A stretch of DNA of 59,830 nt from Nocardia alni (lineage in GTDB: Bacteria; Actinomycetota; Actinomycetes; Mycobacteriales; Mycobacteriaceae). The stretch spans positions 1-59,830 of the forward strand of contig NZ_JAGPOX010000047.1 in assembly GCF_019038435.1 (NCBI RefSeq), read 5' to 3'. The notes under the pieces were generated by a model, which was not told where the DNA came from, made no database searches, and saw only the letters and a program-made list of their open reading frames with translations. Shown here one piece after another: positions 1 through 8,655 of the stretch. Position 1 is the stretch's first letter. Every line of letters begins with the position of its first letter. The position numbers and the translations under genes are program-made.

Positions 1-6
1 GACCCA

Positions 7-31
7 CCCCGGCGAAGCCCCGTCGCCGGGG
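7..31. terminator. GC-rich hairpin, possible factor-independent terminator
   Basis: A 9-bp perfect stem (CCCCGGCGA at 7-15 and TCGCCGGGG at 23-31) encloses a 7-nt loop. No T-run follows on either strand. GC-only hairpins of this kind are common at gene ends in actinobacteria, so it may close a transcript that begins left of the window. Confidence 0.35.
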
Positions 32-115
32 GCACCGGCATGCGCACCCTGCCCAGCGGTCCAGCGTCTTTCCTACTCACCGCCAACCAGGACCACGCGC
101 TCACCGCCAGCCAGG

Positions 116-304
116 ACCACGCGGCAGGCCAAATATCTTCAGCTCACCGGACATTCGGTCACCAGCGCACGCGCGGCGGAAATGGCCTGGATCGCCAAGA
201 GTTTCCCGGCCGCGGAGCCGGACGCCCTCCACCAACCCCACGAGCACGAAGACCTCGAGCAACCGATCACCCGACCGCACCAGCGCCAGACGGCTGTCCA
301 CTGA
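116..304 (+). pseudogene. Decayed 3' fragment of an enoyl-CoA hydratase
   Basis: In the frame ending at the TGA at 302-304 the translation contains AKYLQLTGHSVTSARAAEM followed by a WIAKSFPAAE-like segment. This resembles the crotonase-fold stretch in which 'AxxLxLTG' is followed by the 'A.eA.e.GLV..v.P...L' helix. No start codon or upstream crotonase core is present, and after the match the sequence becomes unrelated and rich in His and Gln. I read it as the remnant of an enoyl-CoA hydratase gene. The family call is from memory of the motif, so a protein search would be decisive. The rest of 1-593 shows no other gene I can support. Confidence 0.45.
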
Positions 305-589
305 AACCCCTCCTCGAGCAAAGTCATTCACTCGCCTGCACACCGGCACTGTTCGCATGCTGCAACAGAAACACGCGGCAATCCACCACTGGCCCCATCG
401 CCGCCCGACACGCAGCACACAGCCGAACCCCACAGCCGGAGCACCCGCTATATTCTGGCCCTCCGCTGCCCTCCGCGCCGAAACTCCACAGTTATTGCGT
501 CCGCCTAGGGAGTTCCGGCACACAGAGACGCTTCGCTGTTGGGGGTCGAATTCCCCACCGGCCCAGCACTTGCGACCGGGACCAGTGGC

Positions 590-620
590 TTGACCTTCGG
601 GTTACCCGAGGCTTCAGGAT
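590..620 (+). promoter_or_regulatory. MerR-type promoter with 19-bp spacer and central dyad
   Basis: TTGACC (590-595) and CAGGAT (615-620) are separated by 19 bp, the overlong spacing typical of MerR-controlled promoters. The spacer holds an inverted repeat, CCTTCGGGT (594-602) and ACCCGAGG (604-611), around a single base. The -10 box ends 6 nt before the ATG at 627, so the transcript could start at the A of the start codon and be leaderless. Autoregulation by the downstream MerR-type protein is inferred. Confidence 0.65.
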
Positions 621-626
621 GGACGC

Positions 627-1757
627 ATGACGGAATCCGATGAATTCATCACGATCGGGGTACTGGCCCGTACGAGTGGGCTCACCTCGACCGCATTGCG
701 GTTCTACGACGATTGCGGTCTGCTGCCGCCCGCTCGGGTCGACGCTGCCACGGGGTACCGCTACTACTCGCCCGACCAGCGTGAGCGGGCGGTGACGATC
801 CGCCGGTTGCGCGAGATCGGGGTTTCCTTGGAGACCGTCGCGGCGGTGCTCGCGGGCGACGCCGACCGCGCCGGACGGCTGCTCGACGAACACGTGGCGG
901 ACCTCGAGCGGCGGGCCGACGCGGCCGCCACGGCGGTGGGGTCGATCAAGTTCGCGCTGCGGGCGGGATCCGATCCGGCGCTCGTGTCGGTCTGCGCCGC
1001 GGAGTTGGCCGATGCCATCGATCAGGTTCGGACCGCCGTGGCCCATGACGCCGAAATACCGGTGCTGACAGGGATTTTCATCGAGGCTGACGGCGACTCC
1101 GTTGTCCTGACCGCAACCGACCGCTATCGGCTCACGACTCGTACGCTGGCGCCGGAACATTCGGCGACCCATCCCTGGTCGCTGGTCGTGCGAACACCCG
1201 ATCTGACCGACATCGCAGCACGCCTGCGCGACACAGATCGAGTCTTCATGACGCCGACGGACGACTCGCTCGTACTGAGCACCGCCGAGACGCGGCACGT
1301 CTGCCCTGTCATCGACGCACCGTTCCCCGATTACCGCACAATGCTCGGCGCGCTCACCCCACCCGGCACCCGCGTCGTGGTGAGTCGGGACGCCCTGCTC
1401 GACATCGTGCAGAACGCCGGCCACGACAACGTGCGCTGCACGATCGCCGCCGACGCCCTCGTGATATCCACCGCGGCCCGTGCGAACGCGGATGCCCACT
1501 GCGAAGGCTTCCGGTCCTCCGAGACCTCCGCCGATCCCGCCGGACACCGGATCCCGGCCGTGATCACCGGCTCCGGACTCACCTTGTCCTTCGCCCCCAC
1601 CACCCTGTCGCCCGCACTCCGCAGCGCACTGGGCCCAGAGATCATGCTCGACATCGCGGGACCTGACCAGCCCGTCGTCATCCGCTCGGCCGCCGCAGGC
1701 GACCTAACCACCCTCGCTATGCCCACCAAAACCGAACTCACTGCCGCTCATGCCTGA
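627..1757 (+). CDS. MerR-family regulator fused to a beta-sliding-clamp-like domain
   Basis: This 376-residue protein has an N-terminal MerR winged helix (residues about 7-75, with the recognition segment TSTALRFYDDCGLLPPAR and the wing motif GYRYYSPDQ), then a short helical linker (about 85-115). From about residue 145 the sequence matches the DNA polymerase III beta subunit: a stretch reading PVLTGIFIEADGDSVVL then TATDRYRL, and FPDYRTML as in the DnaN domain 2/3 boundary. Only about two of the three DnaN subdomains fit the length, so it is not a replicative clamp. MerR proteins with this C-terminal domain are annotated in other actinobacteria; the ligand is unknown to me. No ribosome-binding site precedes the ATG, in line with a leaderless transcript. 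It probably controls itself, since the promoter has MerR geometry. Confidence 0.85.
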   Translation: MTESDEFITIGVLARTSGLTSTALRFYDDCGLLPPARVDAATGYRYYSPDQRERAVTIRRLREIGVSLETVAAVLAGDADRAGRLLDEHVADLERRADAAATAVGSIKFALRAGSDPALVSVCAAELADAIDQVRTAVAHDAEIPVLTGIFIEADGDSVVLTATDRYRLTTRTLAPEHSATHPWSLVVRTPDLTDIAARLRDTDRVFMTPTDDSLVLSTAETRHVCPVIDAPFPDYRTMLGALTPPGTRVVVSRDALLDIVQNAGHDNVRCTIAADALVISTAARANADAHCEGFRSSETSADPAGHRIPAVITGSGLTLSFAPTTLSPALRSALGPEIMLDIAGPDQPVVIRSAAAGDLTTLAMPTKTELTAAHA

Positions 1758-2040
1758 GACTCACGGCTCACGCCCGAGATCACGGCTCACGCCCCAGACT
1801 CACCACTCACACCCGAGATCACGGCTCACGCCCCAGACTCACCACTCACACCCGAGATCACGGCTCACGCCCCAGACTCACCACTCACACCCGAGATCAC
1901 GGCTCACGCCCCAGACTCACCACTCACACCCCAGACTCACCACTCACACCCCAGACTCACGGCTCACACCCGAGACTCACCACTCACACCCGAGACTCAT
2001 GGCTCACGCCCCAGACTCACCACTCACGCCCCAGACTTAT
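1758..2040. repeat. 39-bp tandem repeat (minisatellite) after the merR stop codon
   Basis: About four near-identical 39-bp units, each containing CGAGATCACGGCTCACGCCC and CAGACTCACCACTCACAC, are followed by shortened 18-20 bp variants to about 2040. The array starts directly at the stop codon of the preceding gene. One frame is open through it and gives a 13-residue repeat (PRSRLTPQTHHSH), but I see no reason to call that a gene. The following 2041-2315 holds no recognisable gene. Confidence 0.9.
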
Positions 2041-2315
2041 TCACAGTGCACGGGGCTGAGCGAGGGAGTCCTCGTGGCGATCATTCGACCGACCCGGACC
2101 CTCGGAACACCGCAATACAGCGGATTCCGGGCCGTCTCTCGTCCAGCACTCCCCTGGAACATAACGCCGGTTCGTGCCCGTATCCGTAGAAATCGCGAAG
2201 GGCCAGTGGCGCATCGAAATCGCCACCCGGCGGGACGCGCCCCCGCTGCGCCACCGAATCCGGCTCCGTGCCGGGAGCCATATGACGAACAAGGCGCGGG
2301 CGGGTGTGGAGGACG

Positions 2316-2822
2316 ATGGTTCCCATGATCGCTGACCGCTGGGGCGTGACCGACGACGACATCGCACGTCCCTATCCCTGCGACGAGTTCGTCACCGACC
2401 CCGCATTACAGGCGTGGCGAGGCGTCACGGTCGAGGCACCCATCGCAGCGGTGTGGCCATGGGTCGTTCAAGTCCGGCTCGCGCCCTACTCGTACGACTG
2501 GATCGACAATCTGGGCCGACGGTCACCCCGCGAGTTGGTGGGGCTGCCCGACCCAGTCGCCGGACAGCACTTCACGACCGCGGGCGGGCGGCGGCTGGGA
2601 AAAATCGTATCGGTCGAGCCTGGGAGCCAGATGACCGCCGGCATCATGGGCGCCTACATGTCCTACCTTCTCGTGCCACAGGGTCAGCGCACACGTCTGC
2701 TGCTGAAGGTGGTCATGCGAACCAATCGCCTAGTCGCCCTCGGGGTCTCCATCGGCGATCTGATCATGGCTCGACGGCAACTGCTGAACCTGAAGCAGCT
2801 CGCCGAGCGAGATCGGCACTGA
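2316..2822 (+). CDS. SRPBCC (polyketide cyclase/START-fold) family protein
   Basis: The 168-residue protein has the SRPBCC layout: VTVEAPIAAVWPWVVQV near residue 40 is the typical 'i.ap...vW..v.d' start, followed by a beta-rich core and a long C-terminal helix from about residue 140. Such proteins bind small hydrophobic ligands in a helix-grip pocket; no specific ligand can be named. GGAGG at 2308-2312 lies 3 nt before ATG 2316 and 12 nt before ATG 2325, so either may be the start; an in-frame GTG at 2304 is less likely. It lies 131 bp upstream of the methyltransferase gene in the same direction and may share its transcript. Confidence 0.65.
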   Translation: MVPMIADRWGVTDDDIARPYPCDEFVTDPALQAWRGVTVEAPIAAVWPWVVQVRLAPYSYDWIDNLGRRSPRELVGLPDPVAGQHFTTAGGRRLGKIVSVEPGSQMTAGIMGAYMSYLLVPQGQRTRLLLKVVMRTNRLVALGVSIGDLIMARRQLLNLKQLAERDRH

Positions 2823-2953
2823 GTCGCATTTGCCGTGGCAGCGCGCCCGAGGCCGGTGCACCGTGGTCGTAAACCCTGTTCACAATGCGATCCATCGTTA
2901 CGATTCCGCCGTGTCAACCGCCCATTCGGGTCGATCATGGGCATAGTGGGCGT

Positions 2954-4282
2954 ATGGGATATGTGACGGCAGCCGAGGCCTGTCGACCCCTGGTGAGGGC
3001 GCTACTGGGCCCCCGGCCTGGGATCGGATTCGAATTCTGGGATGGCAGCAGGATCGAGGGTCAGGGAGATCATCCCGGCACCCTGCGGGTGAATTCGAAG
3101 GACGCGCTGCGCCACATGCTTTGGGCGCCGGGCGAACTCGGATTCGGACGCGCATACGTCTCCGGCACGATCGACGTCGAGGGCGATATCGTGGAAACGG
3201 TTCGCGCACTACGATCTACCGCGCCCGAGCAGATGGGCCTCGACCCGCGTTCGGTGTTACGGAGCGGTGAGCTGCTCTGGCGGGCAGTCGATTCGGCGCG
3301 ACGGGTGGGCGCGTTCGGCCGTCGTCCCCCGCCGCCGCCCGAGGAGGCTCCGCGCCCGCACGGACGGCTGCACACCAGGGGCCGCGACGCGGCGGCGATC
3401 AGCCACCACTACGACGTCGGCAACGACTTCTATCGCCTGGTACTCGGCCCGAGCATGACCTACTCCTGCGCGCGGTTCGCCGCCACCGACGACACCGGTC
3501 ACAGCGCCCCCGACGCCACCCTGCCCCTCGACCAGGCCCAAGCAGCCAAGCACGACCTCATCTGCCGCAAGCTCGGACTGAGCGAACGACCGAATATGCG
3601 CCTGCTCGACGTCGGCTGCGGCTGGGGATCCATGGCGATCCACGCGGCCGCCACCTACGGCGCGCAGGTCGTCGGCGTCACCATCAGCAAGGCCCAAGCC
3701 GAACTCGCCCGCAAGCGAGTCGCCGCGGCGGGTGTGTCCGACAGCGTGGAGATCAGGCTCGCCGACTACCGCGAACTGCGGGGCGAGCAGTTCGACGCGA
3801 TCTCCTCGATCGGCATGTTCGAACACGTCGGTACCAAGCGCGCCGGTGAGTATTTCCGGACACTGCACGACCTGCTCCGGCCGCACGGGCGGCTGCTGAA
3901 TCACGCGATCTCCTCGATCGGCGGGTCGGCGATGAACGGATGGTCGTTCGTCGGGCGTTACGTCTTCCCGGACGGTGAGCTCATCGACGCCGGCGAGGTC
4001 GTCCTGGCGATGGAACGCGCCGGATTCGAGGTCCGCGACGTCGAATCGCTGCGCGAGCATTACGCACTGACCCTGCGCCGCTGGGTCACCAACCTGGAGA
4101 ACGACTGGTCCAGGGCGGTCGACCTCTCGAGTGTGGGACGCGCCAGAGTGTGGCGGCTGTACATGGCCGCCTCGGCTGCCGGATTCGAGGACGGCGGACT
4201 GGGATTGCACCAGGTCCTGGGCGTAGTACCGGACGCCCAGGGACACGCCGAGATACCGGCGACCAGGCGTGCCTGGGGCTGA
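2954..4282 (+). CDS. Cyclopropane-fatty-acyl-phospholipid synthase family methyltransferase
   Basis: The 442-residue protein has the CFA-synthase/CMAS architecture. An N-terminal SCP2-like region (about 1-110, with WAPGELGFGRAYVSGTIDVEGD) precedes a SAM-dependent methyltransferase core with the motif DVGCGWGSMAIHAA around residues 217-230, then ISKAQAELAR and the C-terminal ALTLRRWVTNLEN segment. Members transfer a methylene or methyl group from SAM to the cis double bond of phospholipid acyl chains at the membrane. Whether this one makes cyclopropanes or methyl branches cannot be decided from sequence. I take ATG 2954 rather than the upstream in-frame ATG 2885 because the family homology begins there. 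The 3' end is duplicated just downstream (4299-4332). Confidence 0.85.
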   Translation: MGYVTAAEACRPLVRALLGPRPGIGFEFWDGSRIEGQGDHPGTLRVNSKDALRHMLWAPGELGFGRAYVSGTIDVEGDIVETVRALRSTAPEQMGLDPRSVLRSGELLWRAVDSARRVGAFGRRPPPPPEEAPRPHGRLHTRGRDAAAISHHYDVGNDFYRLVLGPSMTYSCARFAATDDTGHSAPDATLPLDQAQAAKHDLICRKLGLSERPNMRLLDVGCGWGSMAIHAAATYGAQVVGVTISKAQAELARKRVAAAGVSDSVEIRLADYRELRGEQFDAISSIGMFEHVGTKRAGEYFRTLHDLLRPHGRLLNHAISSIGGSAMNGWSFVGRYVFPDGELIDAGEVVLAMERAGFEVRDVESLREHYALTLRRWVTNLENDWSRAVDLSSVGRARVWRLYMAASAAGFEDGGLGLHQVLGVVPDAQGHAEIPATRRAWG

Positions 4283-4332
4283 GCAGCTGCGCACAAAGCA
4301 GGCGTGCTTGGGCTGAGCAGCAGCACACAAAG
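4264..4332. repeat. Tandem duplication of the methyltransferase gene 3' end
   Basis: The segment 4264-4298, which covers the last codons, stop and first non-coding bases of the methyltransferase gene, is repeated as 4299-4332 with a few changes (both start CAGGCGTGC and end CACAAAG). Confidence 0.85.
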
Positions 4333-4854
4333 AGTTGGCGATCAAGTCCTGGATAATGAAAAGCGCATCTGAGACTCCTCACCACGCGAGGGCGGACCAG
4401 GAATACGCACACGATCGCCTCAGCGGCTGGATCCGCGGAGACGAGCTGAGGGCTGTTCCAAGGCATGGCCAAGACCCGAGCAGCCTCACCGGCGTCGGAG
4501 AATTCCGACTACACGTCCTCCGCCGCCGACTAAGCCGCATCAACGCCGGTCCCGGCCACGTCGTCACGTCGAATACGGCGCATGCCCTACTCGGTGTCGC
4601 CGACACTTGCTTGTCAACAGAACGCGTGTGGATCATCTGACGGCCGTGTGTTCGAGCGCGGTGGTCGTTTTTCACGTGCTGCCGACATCGCTGGCCCGGT
4701 TTGGGCAAGAGAGACCGTCGGTGCCGTCCCCACACAGCCCGGTGAGCGACGCCAGGATTCGCCGACCTCGACGCCCGATCCAACATCCTCCCGGCTCCAA
4801 CGCCCTCCCGGCAACCAGCCGGACCGGAGCCTGAACCTGGTGTCTCGCGACAAC

Positions 4855-5470
4855 CGAATTGCCGCCGGTAAACACCCCACTCCACCTACTGTCTGGATCA
4901 CGGCGCTGACCGCGCCGAGCTGATCTACGCCTACAGACGGCAGACGGATTGAGGCCCGCGCGCTCGGTAGTCTCGCGACAACCGAATTGCCCCGGTAAAC
5001 ACCCGGCTCCACCGGCCGTCTGGACCACGGTGCCGACCACCCCGAACCGACCCACACCCACAGATGACAACCGGATTGAGCCCGCGCTCGACACCCCACT
5101 CCACCGGCCATCTCGATCACGGTGCCGACCACCCCGAACCGACCCACACCCACAGATGACAACAGGATTGAGCCCGCGCTCGACACCCCACTCCACCGGC
5201 CATCTCGATCACGGTGCCGACCACACCGAACCGACCCACACCCACAAATGACAACCGGATTGAGCCCGCGCTCGACACCCCACTCCACCGGCCGTCTGGA
5301 CCGCGGTGCCGACCACGCCGAGCCGACCTACACCTAACCGACTGCAGGCGAATTGAGGCCCGCGCTCGGTAGCCTTCCGACAACCGAATTGCCCTGGTGA
5401 ACACCCCGCTCCACCTGTCGTCTGGGCCGCGCGCCCGATCACGCCGAACCGACCTACGCCTACCGACGAT
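4855..5470. repeat. 92/127-bp interspersed tandem repeats in an intergenic region
   Basis: The core (ct)CCACC...GTCTGGA, C/TCACGGTGCCGACCA and GAACCGACC recurs with the 'CCACC' anchor at about 4882, 5009, 5101, 5193, 5285 and 5411. Spacings are 127, 92, 92, 92 and 126 bp. The long form carries about 35 extra bp (GACAACCGAATTGCC then GGTAAACACC). Open frames run through it on both strands only because the unit lacks stops; none resembles a protein. The flanks 4333-4854 and 5471-5710 hold no gene I recognise. Confidence 0.85.
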
Positions 5471-5710
5471 CACAGGCTCCTTTCTGTCGCCTCGGTACAG
5501 GGCCGTTTCGAGCCGCCGCCTGACACGCTCACACCCGCTGCGTATTTGCGAATCTAAAGCCTCTGTACACCAGCGCTTTACGAGCTGTAATTGAATCCGA
5601 CGTCAAGTTTGCCTACGGTCACGAGTAGGATTACGGTCCGTACCTATACCGGCGATTCACGCGATGAGCGAGGTCGGCCGGACAGCCAGGGAAAACACGC
5701 GAGGTGGGCA

Positions 5711-6646
5711 GTGGATACACATAACCTGGTGGACGATTGGGAGCGGCTCGGCCGCCGACAGGTCCAGGCGAACGGCATATCTCTGCGCGTGGTCGATCAC
5801 GGCGAGGGGCCGCCGGTGGTGTTCTGCCACGGATTCCCCGAGCTCGGTTTCTCCTGGCGGCATCAGGTGTTCGCACTCGCGGCGGCCGGATTCCGCACAC
5901 TGACCCCGGATATGCGCGGCTACGGTGGCAGTTCACGGCCGGAGCGGATCCAGGACTACAGCATGGACACGCTGTGCGGGGACATGGTCGGCCTGCTCGA
6001 CGACGCCGGTCTCGACGACGCGATCTTCATCGGGCACGACTGGGGCGCGTCGGTGGTCTGGCAGCTCGCCCTGCGCCACCCCGACCGGGTGCGCGCGGTG
6101 GCGGGCCTGAGCGTGCCGATCGCGCCGCGCCCCAAGGGCCCGCCGATCCAGATCCTGCGCCGGCGCCTGGGCGACGAGTTCTACATGTGCTGGTTCCAGC
6201 AGCCGGGTGTCGCCGACGCCGTGCTGGCGGCCGACGTGCGGCACACCCTACTGCGCGACGACGTGATCACCGTCGACGATCTGCGCGCCGACGGCACGGA
6301 TCAGTCCCCGCCGCCATGGCTGTCCGAGGCCGAGTTGGGTTACTACGTCGAGGCTTTCACCGAGACAGGTTTCACCGGAGGCCTCAATTACTATCGCAAC
6401 GTCGACCGCGACTGGGAGCTGTCGGAGCACCTCGGGGGAGCGCAGATCACCTGCCCAGCGCTGTTCATCGCGGGCGCGGACGACGCCGTCATCCGTTTCA
6501 GCCCTACCGACAAGATGGCAGCCGTACTCACCGACCTGCGCGACACTGTATTGCTGGAAGGCGCCGGCCACTGGATCCAGCAGGAACGTCCCGCAGAGGT
6601 CAACGCCGCACTGCTCGGCTTCTGCGACGCAGTGAGCGGACGATGA
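5711..6646 (+). CDS. Alpha/beta hydrolase, epoxide hydrolase-like
   Basis: The 311-residue enzyme shows the epoxide hydrolase signatures: HGFPE (oxyanion hole) near residue 39, TPDMRGYGGS, and the nucleophile elbow GHDWGASVVWQLA with Asp as nucleophile near residue 107, which fits epoxide hydrolases and haloalkane dehalogenases rather than Ser esterases. A C-terminal GAGHWIQQERP supplies the catalytic His. Expected reaction: hydrolysis of an epoxide to a vicinal diol in the cytosol. Start GTG 5711 is chosen because GAGGTGG lies just upstream and the upstream in-frame codons from 5591 are not family-like. The next gene, an acyl-CoA dehydrogenase, starts 112 bp downstream on the same strand. 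Confidence 0.82.
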   Translation: MDTHNLVDDWERLGRRQVQANGISLRVVDHGEGPPVVFCHGFPELGFSWRHQVFALAAAGFRTLTPDMRGYGGSSRPERIQDYSMDTLCGDMVGLLDDAGLDDAIFIGHDWGASVVWQLALRHPDRVRAVAGLSVPIAPRPKGPPIQILRRRLGDEFYMCWFQQPGVADAVLAADVRHTLLRDDVITVDDLRADGTDQSPPPWLSEAELGYYVEAFTETGFTGGLNYYRNVDRDWELSEHLGGAQITCPALFIAGADDAVIRFSPTDKMAAVLTDLRDTVLLEGAGHWIQQERPAEVNAALLGFCDAVSGR

Positions 6647-6758
6647 TGGCTGTGTCCCAGGTAAGCACGCCGAGCCGGCCGGTCGATTGGTTGCAGCAGC
6701 GTATGTACTGATCCATCCGCCCTCAGATTTCTATCTGCCCGACTACACAGGAGATCCC

Positions 6759-7979
6759 GTGGACCTGTTCAGTAATTCAGCCCGCGCTCAGGGGTATATC
6801 AAAGACCTCACCGCCTTCATGGACGAATGCGTTTACCCGGCCGAGTCCGTCTACGCCGAGCAGATGCGCGCGGCCGGGGATCCCCACCACCATCCGCAGA
6901 TCCTGGAGGACCTCAAGGCGCAGGCCCACACCCGCGGACTGTGGAATCTGTTCCACCCCCACCCCGAATGGGGCCCGGGCCTGACCAATCTCGAATACGC
7001 GCCGCTGGCCGAGATCATGGGCCGCAGCCCCGCGCTGGCCCCCGAAGCGTGCAACTGCTCGGCCCCCGATACCGGCAACATGGAGGTGCTGACCCTGTTC
7101 GGCACCGAGGAGCACAAGCAGCGCTGGCTGGAACCGTTGCTGGCGGGCACCATTCGCTCGGCCTTCGCGATGACCGAACCGGCTGTGGCGAGTTCGGACG
7201 CCACCAATATCGAGATGAGCATGCGGCGCGAGGGCGACGAGTACGTCCTGAACGGCCGAAAATGGTTCGCCTCCAACGCATTGCACCGCAACTGCAAGGT
7301 TCTGATCGTGATGGGCAAGACCGATCCGACCGCGCCGCCGCATCGCCAGCAGTCGATGATGGTGGTCCCGATCGACGCACCCGGCGTGACGGTGGTGCGC
7401 AACCTGCCGGTGTTCGGCTATTCCGACCGCGAGGGCCACGCCGAGATCACCTTCGACAACGTGCGGGTGCCCACCACCGACGTACTCGCCGGCGAGGGTG
7501 AGGGTTTCGCGATCAGTCAGGCCCGTCTGGGCCCTGGCCGCATCCACCACTGCATGCGGGCGATCGGTATGGCCGAGCGGGCGCTGGAATTGCTGTGCCG
7601 CCGAGCCGAATCCCGCACCACCTTCGGTAGCAAGCTCAGCGAGCGGGCCAATATCCAGGACTGGATCGCCGAGGCGCGCATCGAAATCGAGCAGACCCGC
7701 CTGCTCACGCTCAAGGCCGCGTGGATGATGGACACCGTGGGCAACAAGCAGGCGCGCGTGGAGATCGCCGCGATCAAGGTCGCCGCACCGAACATGGCGC
7801 TGAAGATCGTCGACCGCGCGATCCAGTTGCACGGCGCGGGCGGCGTCACCGAGGACTTCCCCCTGGCCAGCTTCTGGGCCCACCTGCGCACCCTGCGGCT
7901 GGCCGACGGCCCGGACGAGGTGCACAAGCGCAGCATCGCCCGCGCGGAACTGGGCAAGTACCGCGAGCGCAGACACTGA
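6759..7979 (+). CDS. Acyl-CoA dehydrogenase (ACAD10/11-like)
   Basis: This 406-residue flavoprotein has the three ACAD parts: an N-terminal helical domain, a beta domain with the FAD/substrate motif FAMTEPAVASSDATN near residue 142, and a C-terminal helical domain with the flavin-binding QLHGAGGVTEDFPLA near residue 355. It would introduce an alpha,beta double bond into an acyl-CoA. GTG 6759 has AGGAG 6 nt upstream; the alternative ATG 6687 adds 24 residues with no family match. The APH-type kinase gene 680 bp downstream suggests a split counterpart of vertebrate ACAD10/11 or of bacterial LvaA/LvaC, where a 4-hydroxyacyl-CoA is phosphorylated and then processed. That link is inference from co-location. 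Confidence 0.88.
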   Translation: MDLFSNSARAQGYIKDLTAFMDECVYPAESVYAEQMRAAGDPHHHPQILEDLKAQAHTRGLWNLFHPHPEWGPGLTNLEYAPLAEIMGRSPALAPEACNCSAPDTGNMEVLTLFGTEEHKQRWLEPLLAGTIRSAFAMTEPAVASSDATNIEMSMRREGDEYVLNGRKWFASNALHRNCKVLIVMGKTDPTAPPHRQQSMMVVPIDAPGVTVVRNLPVFGYSDREGHAEITFDNVRVPTTDVLAGEGEGFAISQARLGPGRIHHCMRAIGMAERALELLCRRAESRTTFGSKLSERANIQDWIAEARIEIEQTRLLTLKAAWMMDTVGNKQARVEIAAIKVAAPNMALKIVDRAIQLHGAGGVTEDFPLASFWAHLRTLRLADGPDEVHKRSIARAELGKYRERRH

Positions 7980-8090
7980 GCCTGAGTCGTGTCCGGGCCG
8001 CACGAGGTCGGGTGAGTGGATTCCCCAGGTCGGCCTTGCCGGTGCGGGGGCCGGTCGGCCACGAAAACGATGGCTTCGCCGGTCCGGCCA

Positions 8091-8257
8091 GAAGACGGCA
8101 TGGCGGTGTCGCCGGGCGAATCGACTGGCACACGCGCCGCGGGCGTGGTGGGTGCGATTGCTGCGCGGAATGTGCCGGTCTACCTGGACATCGCCGAGAC
8201 GATGCCCGCGTTGATGGCCGGTAACACCGCGCACAAACGCAGCCCGATTCGCCCATC
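8091..8257 (+). pseudogene. Decayed internal fragment of an aldehyde dehydrogenase
   Basis: One + frame reads AGVVGAIAARNVPVYLDIAE followed by TMPALMAGNT. This matches the aldehyde dehydrogenase segment 'GVVgaItPWNvPlyLniaet.PAL.AGNtvvlKP'. The typical Pro-Trp has become Ala-Arg and the Lys-Pro of the NAD site is garbled. No start, catalytic Cys domain or C-terminus is found nearby. I read it as a gene remnant. The rest of 7980-8655 contains no gene I can support; a short stretch GGCACGACGGGAGAACC near 8394 recurs near 8636 just before the kinase gene. Confidence 0.45.
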
Positions 8258-8655
8258 CCGGTGCACTCGCCTCCATCAGGGCGCGGCGCCCCCGGCAGGA
8301 CAGGCCCGCCGGGTGACGGACGAATCGACCGCGACCGGCACTGTCGGCAAACCGGGTAGCCTACGGTCACGGGACCACCCGCTGCCATCGCGAATCGGCA
8401 CGACGGGAGAACCACACAAGACAGCGAAGGTCAAACCCGGCCCGATGGCGTCGAGTTCCGCCCGGCCACGACAGACAAGAGGTGCACAACCGGCGCGCCA
8501 ACAGCCACGCCTACGGCAGGTGCACCGCCACAATAGAATTCGCGCATTGCTGAGCAATCAACAACTGCACGGGCGGTGAATCGAATGAGACAGGCACAGC
8601 ATCCGCCGACCGCAGCGCGACCTACAAGCACATCCGGCACGACGGGAGAACCCAT

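Noticed and set aside
1750..2328. A 192-codon frame through the 39-bp repeats
   Set aside because: It overlaps the merR stop, has no ribosome-binding site and consists mostly of repeat translation.
4672..5473. Minus-strand open frames with a repeated MEWGVERGLNP-type peptide
   Set aside because: They follow from a stop-free repeat unit, are open in several frames at once and match no known protein.
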